A stretch of 64,000 nt of DNA, taken from assembly GCA_027627225.1 (NCBI GenBank), contig CM051024.1, positions 46,907,047 to 46,971,046 of the forward strand, given 5' to 3'. The notes beneath the pieces were generated by a model, which made no database searches, was not told the DNA's origin, and was given only the letters and a program-made list of their open reading frames with translations. Below, piece by piece: positions 39,501-51,500 of the stretch. Position numbers and translations under genes: made by a program. Source of the stretch: Congeria kusceri. Its lineage: Eukaryota; Mollusca; Bivalvia; Myida; Dreissenidae. The stretch's first letter is position 1, and every line of letters begins with the position of its first letter.

Positions 39501-42500
39501 CCCTTTCTGAGCCTCAATATCCTGAGCTGCGTCACGTTCCCCATTCTGAGTCTCCATATAATGTACTTGGTCATCTTCCCCGATCTGAGCCTCGATTTCC
39601 TTAGCTGTGACACCTTCACCTATTCTTATCTCCATCTCCTGTGCTGGATTTTGTACTCCTTTCTGAACCTCCATCTTCTTAGCTGGATCTTGTCCCCCTT
39701 TCTGAGCCTCCATCTCCCGAGCTGAGTTATCTTCACCTTTCTGAGACTCCATCTCCTCAGCTGGATCTTGTCCCCCTTTCTCCGCCATTTCCTGAGACTG
39801 GTCATATCCCCCTTTCTGAGCCTCGATCTCCTTAGCTGAGACATCTTCACCTATCTGAACCTCCATCTCCTGCGCTGGATCTTGAACCCCTTTCTGAACC
39901 TCAATCTTCTGCACTGGATCTTGACCCCCTTTCTGAACCTCCATCTCCTGAGCTGGATCTTGACCCCCTTTCTGAACCTCAATCACCTCACCTGGATCTT
40001 GTCCCCCTTTCCGATCCTCCATCTGCTGAGCTGGATCTTGTCCGCCTTTCTGAGCCTCCATCACCTCACCTGGATCTTGTCCCCCATTCCGAACCTCCAT
40101 CTCCTGAGCTGGATCTTGTCTACCTTTCTGAACCTCCATCACCTCAGCTGGATCTTGTCCCCCTTTCGGAACCTCCATCTCCTGAGCTGGATCTTGTCTA
40201 CCTTCCTGAACCTCAATCACCTCACCTGGATCTTGTCCCCCTTTCTGATCCTCCATCTCCTGAGCTGGATCTTGTCTACCTTTCTGAGCCTCCATCTCCT
40301 CAGCTGGATCTTGTCCCCCATTCCGAACCTCCATCTCCTCAGCCGGATCTTGTCTACCTTTCTGAGCCTCAATCTCCTCAGCTGGATCTTGTCCCCCATT
40401 CCGAACCTCCATCTCCTCAGCTGGATCTTGTCCCCATTTCTGAGCCTCCATCTCCTCAGCTGGATCTTGTCCCCCTTTCTGAGCCTCTATCTCCTCAGCT
40501 AGATGTTGTCCCCCTTTCTGGGCCTCCATCTCCTCAGCTGTGACACCTTCACCTATCTGAACCTCCTCCTGAGCTTGATCTTGTCCAAATATCTGGGCCT
40601 CCAACTCTTCAGCTGTCACACCTTCATCTATCTGAACCTTTATCTCCTCAGCTAGATCCTGTCCCCCTTGCTGAACCTCCATCTCCTGAGATGGATCTTG
40701 TCCACCTTTCTGAGCATTTGAGCCCTCCATCTCCCCAGCTGTATCTTGTCCCCTTTTTTGGGCTGCCATCTCATCGGCTGAATCTTGTCCCCCTTTCTGG
40801 GCCACCATTTCCTGAGCTGTGTTATCTTCCTCTTTCTGAGCATCCATCTTCTGAGATAGGTCATCTTCCACTATCCGAGCCTCAACCTCCTTAGCTGTGT
40901 CACCTTCACCTTTCTGGACCGTCATCTCTTTAGCTGGATCTTGTCCCCATTTCTGAGCCTTCGTCTCCTGAGCAGAGTTATCTTCACCTTTCTGAACCTC
41001 CATCTCTCGAGCTGATGCCTCAATACACTGTGCTGGGTCATCTTTCTCTATCCGAGCCTCGATCTTCTGCGATGAGTCATAGCTCCCTTTCTGAGCTTTG
41101 ATCTCTCGAGCTGAAAAATAGTTATCAACAAGTCAATGAGGATTGCAGTGGCAATACAAAAGTTCCCTACCGGTCTATAGCATCATTATTTGCAACGCTT
41201 TGTCACTACATGCAATTAAGAATATTTATTGAAAACTTTAACATTTTTTTAAGTTGAACAAGTATCATTAACCTGGCTTAACTACTTTTTAAAGTTATAG
41301 CAAAATCCCATTTTTAGTCTTTCTTTTTTTTGCATTTCTGTTACCATAGCAAACACAATTTCCAAGGTATCAAAAAGAACAAACCTACAAATTATATTTC
41401 AAGAATTTGAACAAATTATTGCAACTGCTCATGAAGATGTCATATAATGGTTTCCTGACCTATTCCAAAGCCATTCTTACATTTTTGTTTGTGAATTACA
41501 GTATCTATAACACCACTAAGAACAAGTAGAACTATCAGGAGGCTAATAGTTATTGGAGCACACATTAGCATGGGCAGAAATTTGCATGAAAAATAAGGCC
41601 CGTCAATAAAATTGATTATTTATGATTTAACTGTGTGGAATTTCTATAGGAATTCAGACCAATAAGGAAGATGATGGTTATTTATTGTCTTTGATTTAAA
41701 TGATAATGTTTGTGCCCTAGTTTATACAAAACAAATTCTGATTTGACATGTAACTGCTGATAGAATTATTAAGAAACTAGAGATGTCACTAAACATTAGA
41801 AGCCCCCAACATTGCTTTAACACAGACACCCATCAATCATTAAAAGGCCTTTTAATCTGTCATTTTTCAATAAAAAAAAATCACTGTGAACTTGACATTC
41901 GACTAGGGACTTCAAAATCAATAGTGGTCATCTGCTAGTCATGACTTACGTCCCGACCAAGGTCCATGAACCTAGGCCCAATCATTTACTACTTATTTAT
42001 CACACAAGAATTTTAAGCCTATAGTAACTGTGACCTTGAAAGTTGAATTCAAGACCTCAAAATCAGTAAGGGTTTTCTACTGACATTGGATAATGTCCCC
42101 ACAAAGTTTTATTAACCTAGGCCCTTTTGTTCTCTTGTTATTGATTAGACAAGGATTTCTAGTTGATGGTAACTATGACATTGACCTTTAATCTAGTGAC
42201 CTCATCATCACAAACCACCCTACCAATCTTCATGGACACCTAAACCGAACCCTTCTCTGGTTATTAATCAGACAAGGTTTTCAGCTGACGGTCACTGTAA
42301 CCTTAACCTTTGGCCTCAAAATCAATAAGGGTCATCCACTGGTCATGAACAACATCCCTATAAAGGTTAATGAACCTAGGCCTATCGTCTATCTGGTTAC
42401 TGATCGTTCAAGGATTTTGGGACTTACATATGTATGGACAACAGCAACACTAAGAACAGTGGGAGGCATAAAAATATTCAAAAATGTCTGAGGACTACTC

Positions 42501-45500
42501 GCCTCCTGGAACTCATAACAAGTAATTTAGAACTTTTTTCAAAGTAACTGTGACAAATGATACCTTTAACTTCTGCCTGTAAAAAGGAAATTCAAACATT
42601 ACTGCATACAGAGCATTTGCACATGCAGAAACACACACACATAAGGATTTGTTATGATTCTACTTGTTAAGGCACTAGCATAACCACTTATTGATAGATA
42701 GCTATGTATCCTAGAGATATTTCTACCAGCACTTTTAATGCCAAGCAGGAAAAAATCCTCATATATACATGTAAGATTGGAACTAATTTATTAAATTGCT
42801 ACCATAACTTATTGAAACAGCAATACCTTTTCCCATGGAAGCTCAGCCAAACCATAATCATAGGTTATTTCCTCTCCAACTTCAATATTCCTGCATAAAG
42901 AAAATGATAAAACTTGTTTCATATTAGGGTTTGTTTTAACAAGAGCTGTCCACGGACGGCGCACTCGACTATTCAGTCACTCCACATATTCTATATCACC
43001 AATGGTTATTTAAGTATATGCATAAAAGCTACTTATACATGCAAAACTTTAATTCTTTCAGTCCAAAAAAGGGGCATTATTAGTAAATAAAATTTAACTC
43101 CACCAGTGGTAATTGAAGTATATGCATAAAAGTGGCTTGCACACAAAACTTTAACCAAATATTTTAAGTCCAAAAAGGGGCATAATCAGTAACAAATTTA
43201 GTCAAGAGTTATCTATCTTGACCGTATAATGCCCCTGAACATTGTGGTAAAGTTTTAACTCAATATCATCAGTGGTTATTGAAGTATATACATAAAAGTT
43301 GGCTTGACACAAAACTTTAACCAAATTTTCTGAGTCCAAAAAGGGGCATAATTTGCATAAAAATCCACCCAGAGTTAAGTAACTTAGTTATTCCAATAGT
43401 TTTAATGACTAGGAAGCCTCATGTAATGTTTCAATACAATATAAATGTAACGGTTTTTGAGAAATTCAGTACTTGCACGCAAAACTTTACCAAAAGTGTG
43501 GCGCCGACGCTTGGGTGAGTAGAATAGCTCTCCTTATTCTTCGAAAAGTCGAGCTAAAAACTGCAGACATGTCAATGCCTAAAACCTCATGATAAACGAC
43601 CATAACTCACTCATCCAAATGGAACAGAACTAGGTTAGGTGTCAAATGTTCCATGTTGGGGAGCGTTCTCTGGATCTGTCCAAAGACACCAAGTACTGGT
43701 TCTTCCCAGGAAACGGACTCGAGAACGTCTCTATAAGCCTAAGGCTTTCGATGCAATCGAGCTAAAATAAATAAGTTTAAACTAAATGTTCATGTTAGGC
43801 CTTTAGTATCAAAGAAATCCAAGCAAGGAATGAAGAGAAGTGGAGATGACAAGATTTACAAGACCATCAAGCTGTTGATAAATACATACCTTGTGGCAAA
43901 CAGTACAAGTTGTCCTTGAATCTCCTTCATCGATGCATTTCTTTCATTTTTGTTACCGTGGTTAACTAACCTTCCCAAGCGGCCTGATTCCCTGGAGGCA
44001 TCAGTGCTAAAATTAAGTTACAAAAACTGAATGAGAATCTAGTCACTGCAGATACACAAATAAAACTTACAAGACCTAATTGAGTAGTATATATACTACT
44101 CAAAGCTTGCTAAGCACCAGGATTTTGTATAGCGGTCATTTTTGCTGCTGGCTTTTCATGCTCCGGTTGTTGGCATTTTTTTAGAGCTTGCTGTATTGTC
44201 TTTATGGAGGTAGTTAATAATGCCCTTTGGTTACATCCACTCAACAATGACAACAGTTTGAAGTTGGTAAGGCGGGAAAAAGTCGAAACTTCAGTAGGAA
44301 TTGAAATTTCTCAAACTTTTATTGAAGGGTCAAGTTTGAGAAATTTCAACACCTACTGAATTTTCGACTTTTCCCACCCAACCAACTTTAAACTGCTGTC
44401 ATGGTTGATTGGACGAATCCAAATGGCATAATAACCTAATTCCAGAAAGGCAATATAGTATCCATCAAAAAAATGTGACAACCTGAATGACGAAAGGCCG
44501 ACAAGAAAAAAATACAGCTATACAAAAATCTGGTGCTTAGCAAACTTTGAGTATATATATATATGAAGTTTTGTTAAAAAGACCTGCATTTGGATTACTA
44601 GTCTCGAGGAATGGTTTGGATTGGATTTTGTATTTTACGCTGTTTTTTGACAACGAGGTCATATCACGACGTCCAGTTCACCTAACCAGCGCTCTTGGGT
44701 TCACCAGTACTAGCCGTCTATCTCCGCAAGCAACTGAGTGCTCCCTCACATGAGTCAGCTGTGAGGGACAACTAAACACTAGACTTTGACGCAATGCCTA
44801 GGTTCAATTATCAAGGAGAAAGTTTGCCGCTCCTGGTGGGGCTCGAACCCCTGATCCTTGCATTCGGAGTCCCACGCTCTAACTCGAAGAATGAATCCTG
44901 CAGTTTTAGACATGTAACAAATGCGTGAAAACATAGTCGGAGAACATTTACCACACTAGTTAATCAGCTTACCCACCTTTAAGAGTAACAGAGCTCGGTA
45001 AACATTTTTTTCACCGCTAACCACAAAGCAGTCAACCAACATCAATATAATTACTAGCCCAAGAGTACTCTAAACGTTTCCAGGGTGTAACCAGGGTATA
45101 ACTCTTCTGAATAAATAACTAGCGTTATTTTAAAGTATGCGTCTCATTACACATTAAATGCCTGTGTCAGTAATATTAGTAGTTATAAAAGTCATAAAAT
45201 TTAGCTCTCTGAAGCCACTTACCATAATTTCTTTCCTCCAGAGGTAAAGAAGAAACGAAACCCTGTTGGAATACATTCCCGCCTCTCCCCTTCGGCTGCA
45301 GAAATTGTTTCTCCTGCATAGTGCAGGAGAAATGCCCCAGCACTCCTCCACTGGGTTGTAACAATTCCCCTTCCTAAAGAGACAGATGTAAATTTCAAAG
45401 TACCTGTACTTCAAATCATGCAAAATATATGATTTAATTACACATTTCCAACATGCTCAAAAGGTGAAGTATCAGGGTGCCGTTTCACGGACACATTTAC

Positions 45501-48500
45501 GCTAGCGTAAGTAGAGACATGCAAGAACTGCCTGACTGGTCATCCACCATAATACAAAATAAAACCTTTGTTGAATTAGATGTAAATTGCTGTATATAAA
45601 AAATCAAACCTTAGAAACAAATCATTATTAACCCATACTGGTAAATGAAAGTCATTTTCTTGGTTTAGGCAATAGGTAACAGACCTGTCAAAGTGAGCAA
45701 AATGTAATGAGGACAGTAGTAATTCCAAGTGAGGTGCCCAAATAGTAAGAAAGTGATGACTAAGCTAGCAATTAACTTACCCATTAAACCATGTATCCAA
45801 ACTTTTGAAAAAAAATGTTTTTCTCTTCTAATAGAGATACACAGAGTTCCCAGACAGAAAAACTATGGAACACAAGGAGATATCCATTGCAGTACAGAAG
45901 CACATCACAGTTACACCTTTCAAATGATGTTAAAGATCCAAGTAAAGTGTTAACATCTTTTGTCAGTAAAAATATTGATGGCAGATTATCCATTTCTAAG
46001 CACATGTCTGACTACATCTAAATATAGGTACGGTGACATCACATCCTGTGCAAATGTCCTCATAACTTTTTACCAATCTGATTTTTGTTTACAAGTTCTA
46101 CTCAGGCTCTATTTGTTTAAATTATTTCTTTAGATAGATTTCAGATCTTTCAGGGATTTTTTTCAAGATTTTTGGACAATGACCCATACTCATGGATAAT
46201 CAGTTACACATGCTTATACAGCATCATAGCCACGCTGAGGCACACCGAGGCACCAGCTGCCTCAGTTAAAATTAGCAGACCAAAAACAGTTATAAAATAC
46301 TTGAAAGTTAGATATCATATAGTGTCAGAATAATGTCAGTTGTCCCATAGTCACAGAATTTAGGCAATTTGAGGCACTTATGACTATTTTCGCACCATAT
46401 AATTCCTGACATAATACCAAATTTATTACGGTTCCATAAATTGTTTATGTTTTTCGAGGTCACAATATTAAACAAAGCCGCTTTAAGCATAGTGTTTTAC
46501 ACTTCTTCTATGCATATGGTAAAATTATAACTTTATTGTTACTAAACTACTATGTATAACTTCAATACTTCGGGTTAATTTGTTTTAAAGCATGATTTAA
46601 GTGCCCTCCAAAACGCAACAGAGACGTACTAGGTAAAAAAAAATCCGAAAAAAATAATGATGTCTGTGGACAGCGCTAAACTATTCGGATCCTTGTCACA
46701 GACAAACTCTACATGTATGTATGACCAAGTTTCATTGAAAGTTAGAATCACAAAAATTAAAAGTAAGATATAAAGTAGCACACATATTTTTAAGTATATT
46801 TTAAACAAAATCTTCTTTTAAATTATAGCCAACTGCCAGAATTTGAACTAAAAATTTCCTAGTCATCCAGGACATAACTTGTATCTAGGCCATACAGAGT
46901 TTCCTAACCTCATAGTGCACTGGCCCTGAACACTAGTGTGAAACTTGTATAAAGTAAAAGGATTCAACAGCTTTCGAGATACTGCAACATGCATCAAAAT
47001 TTTAACTTAAAATTTGCTGAAGAACTTAAAACATCAAATTCTAACTCAGGGGACATTAATTTATGTCTAGGGCCATACAGAGTTAGGTAACCTAACTGTG
47101 ACAGTCACAACACTTGTGTGATGTGTCAAATCAATTGATTTATGTTTTTTTAGATACAGCAACTTGCCACAAAACTTTATCTTCCCATTTCTATGTCAGT
47201 CAGAGGACATACTAGTAACATATACCAAGGGCCATACAAAGTTACAGGACGTGTTACATCCATGTATTTGTTTATAAATTCTGGAAGTCTGTAACTTGAC
47301 CTTGAACAGTTTTAAAGTTATTTCCAATTTCCACAAACTTTTTTGTGTACGAAGGGCAATAATTCTGCAAGTATGTTTGCCAGTGTTGTAGGACATGTCA
47401 CAGGCAAGTATTTTTGAATCAGAAGCAGATTCTGAAAATTTGAGACTTGTATCTCAGAAAGTCTTTAAATTATATCCATTTTATGAAAACTTCATCCAAA
47501 CTTCTATGTTTAATAAAGAGCAACAATTCTGAAGTATGTTTACAAGAATTATGGGGACTTGTAACAGGCAACTATTTTGTAATCATAAGCAAGTCCTAAA
47601 AGTCAGAGGCAATTAAAGGGGCCATACCTTTTGTGCAACAGAAATATACATTAACAAGCATTATGGTAAAATTGTTATAAACTATTTGAAATGAGTACAC
47701 AAACATTCTTTTAAATTTTAAACTTGTTAAAATCCACATAATAGATGTAGAACGGCATGCCAAATTACTATACGTAAATTATAAAATCTTTTTTGACTGT
47801 CATCAGTCTGCGCGAAATGCTTTTGAAAGTACAGGCCATTCGGGCTTGTGGGTTAAGAAATTTCATAGGCCCGAATTAAAATCTACAGGCCCGAAGCAGT
47901 TTTGAAAAATTTATTCATAAAACAACGGATTAACATGTTTTATGTTCATTTAGACAACAATCATTTCAATTTGAATGTGTCCTGTATTTCAATAGACAGA
48001 ACACTTCGTCTTCAGTCATTTCCATATCTTCCGATTCATCCTCAGACTTTTAAGTAATAATTTCAAACAGTCTGCGGCCTTGCTCTGTGCCAATGGCTTG
48101 CTGCTCGCGGTAATATATTCTGTGGCCCGCTGGTGAATTTTACTGTTGTTGTGCTGGCTTAAAGCTTCATGTTTGAAATTATCGGTACCCTTTACAAATG
48201 AAATTTCTGAAATGGCGCCGGTCTGTTTTGTTTTGCTACAGAAACTTTGACAAGTGTCACAAGTCATTATTTTCTTGCTCACTGTACCTTAACCAAGCGA
48301 ATTCCGTTAACCATTTTGGCAGAAACTCTCTTTTACGTTTTTTTTCATAGTCAGCTGGTGTTTGCGTTTTACATTTATTTTTTACTCCAGGTTTGGCACC
48401 CGCAATGTACTTCAAGTTCAACATTTTGACATTGCTAATGTAAACAATGGACTGCTACTCCGTTTGTTTTTCCAAAAATACGATCGAAAAATGAAAACGG

Positions 48501-51500
48501 TAAACCAGTCAAATCATGAACTTGTAAGCGTAAAACCCGGTACACGGAGCATTTAACAGTTGAAGAAGATCCTAAATATTTACATGACATTTTTAATAGC
48601 TTTCAAACCGATATGACAAGTTCTTGTCGTTAATAAAACAATATATATATTATATTTTTATATACCTACTACAATTCTGTTTCAAATAAGGTGATGAATG
48701 CATACCGTTAGACAAGAGAACGCCGAAAAAAAACACCGGGAAATTGGCTCCGGACAATAGACGCATGGTTGATGTTAACATGTATATCGGTGAGGTAGAA
48801 AGGTCGCGCATGCGCTATATCGTAGTACACTTTTCTAAACAGAAACCAGAGTACTGTGAAGTGTTTACGTGAAGTGTTTACGTGAATTAAAACGTGTAAT
48901 TTTTGCAAACATACTTTTTTTTAAAATTACAAAACGTACACGCCCGTCGGGCGTTCAGCATCGAATATTTTACACGCCCGATACGATTTCTATACGCCAC
49001 GGGCATCGGGCGTGTGGCATTTCGCGCAGACTGTGTCATAGTCAAAAAAGATTTTATCAACTATTACATTTGGCAAACAAATGCCTCTGAACATAAATGC
49101 TATTTTGTTATTCTGCAATATTTTCTGAGTAGGTTGAATTGTGCTTTGTAATTAAAACGTTGAACAGTTTAAGTTATTTCTATTTTATAACAAGAGCTGT
49201 CGGAGAACAGCGTGCTTGACTTTTCTTGTGCTTGTCAGACTTGCTAGCTTTATTTCTAAACCAATCTGTCCCGATAATATTGTCGCCAATTAACCAGTAA
49301 AAAGTTAATTCAGTTCTCAAGTTACTAAATGGAAAGCATTTTTTTAAATTTTCAAAACAGTGACCTAGATCTTGACCCCACCAATCATATATGTAATGTA
49401 ATGAAATGTCTCACTATATCATATCAATTCACTGAGTTTCATTAAAATATTTCAATTTGTTCCAGAGTTATTAAGCAGAAACTGTTTTAGAACTAAACAG
49501 TGACCTTGACCCCACCCAACCCACTCCAAATGCAGTCCCAAGTAAAATATTGCTTTAGGGTATCTATATATGAAAAAATCATTCTTGAGTAAGAGAATGG
49601 AAATCTATTCTGTGGGAATGTAAAATGTCTAAGTGTAAAAAGGCCCCAAATTTTGACATATTTTAAACAAGAGTTATCAAAGTTGGCCTATGAATTAATT
49701 TTAATATCAGAAATAAGTGTTTAAGTTTGAATGAAAACTCTTTTGTCATTCCTGAGAAACAAGCAGACTGAAAAACTTCAACCTTCAAAAATAGCTGGCA
49801 TATAAAAGTCTAAGTAATAAAAAGGCCAATAACTTTACAAAATTAAAACACAAGTTACCTAACATGACAAATGAGTTTATTTTCATATGGGGGATAAATG
49901 TGTCAAGTTTAAATAAAATGCCTCAAGCCATTCCTGCCACACTAGCTTACGGAAATTTTAACCTAACCAAATAGCATTCAAGGTAATTTTCTAAGTGTAA
50001 ACTTTCCCTATGGGTTCATTTTAATTTAGGGAACTAATGTTTCATGTTTGAATAAAATCCCAAAAGCCATTCCTGAGATACTAGCTTACCAAAAAACTTT
50101 AACCTGCCAAAATAGCTTGCACTATTACTATTAGTTTCCAATTTAAAAAAGGCCCCTAATTTTGACAAATTTCAAATTAAAGTTACCAAACTTGGCCTAT
50201 GTGGTCATTTCAATATAAGCAACTAATGTTTCAAGTTTGAATAAAATCCCACAAGCCATTCCTGAGATACTAGCTTACTGAAAAACTTGAACCTGCCAAA
50301 ATAGCATGCAATGTAAATTTTATAAGTGTAAAAAGGCCTATAATTATGACAAATTTCAACCTAGAGTTACCAAATTTGGCCTATGGGTTCATTTTAATAT
50401 GGGAAACAAATGCTTGAAGTTTGAAAGGAATCCCTCAAGCCATTCCTGAGAAACGAGCTTACCGAAAAATTTAAACCAAGGCGGACACCGACGCGAGTAG
50501 AATAGCTTGCCTTTTCTTCGAAAAGTAGACCTAAAAACTATACCCAATGCAAATAGCGAAGTTAATTGTATGCTCCGATCATGGGTGTATTAAAATTTAC
50601 CTTTCCCTGGAAAACACTTGATTTCAAACCCTGGTGGGTCATCATCCTTATGCAGCCATTGTTCAGCTTCGCTTACTGGCTTTACTCTTTTAGCACGACC
50701 TGAAATGCAAATCTTGATCAAGCAGTCTGCTTAAACACACTTTGAAGCTTGCAGGCCTTTTTCTGAACATTTATAGGAGGGACCCTAGAAAAAGTTCAAA
50801 ATATGCATGCCATTATACAAAGTGGCAGGGATACTAACTGATAATTGTAGAAAAACGTATGAATCGCCAATGGACTCACGCGTTTTAAAACTATGCGTCC
50901 CAGAGAAAATTTGTATGAGTCCCGTGGAATAAAAAATGACTAGTTCTAGAACAATTTAATCAAGTAAAATGCCATAGAACCATACTTTATAGAAATAATA
51001 AGGGAATAAGGTACATAAATGACAAAACTATAAGCCTAAAATTAACACTATGGCATTAATTGTTCAGCATCTAGCACTTGTCATATTAAGAATTATAACA
51101 AACACTGTCGCTTTTGACATACATGTCGCTCACAAAAAACATGCAAATCTAGCACGTGCGCGTTTCCCATGGTAACGTTCCATGTCAATATATGGAACAT
51201 GTTAACTTTTATGTAGTCAGTCGAAATGTCAAAGATCTATATTTTCATCTTCTTTTGTCTGTACACTATTTAATTTATCTATTTCAACCTTCTATCTATA
51301 TAATTATCAAAGCAGACGTTAGGAACACCCTGTCAATAAGGGAATTTTCATTTAAATGTTGTCTTTTTCCTAAAGTAAAGCAGATCATATATGATTTTAA
51401 TCTAGTCTACAGTTTAAAACTATATAGTATAGCCAGCATATTTATTACCTTATATAGCAGTCGCCGCTTAATGTGTCTTCCCCTCCCATGGTTTTTTCTC

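Noticed and set aside
39882..40894. Plus-strand frames with repeated 'LLSWILSPFLNLH' text
   Set aside because: Antisense of the 39-bp coding repeat on the minus strand, whose minus frame fits neighbouring exon phases.
45154..45423. 89- and 62-codon minus frames over SET exon 3
   Set aside because: Wrong phases; only the third frame gives the SET sequence and fits flanking introns.
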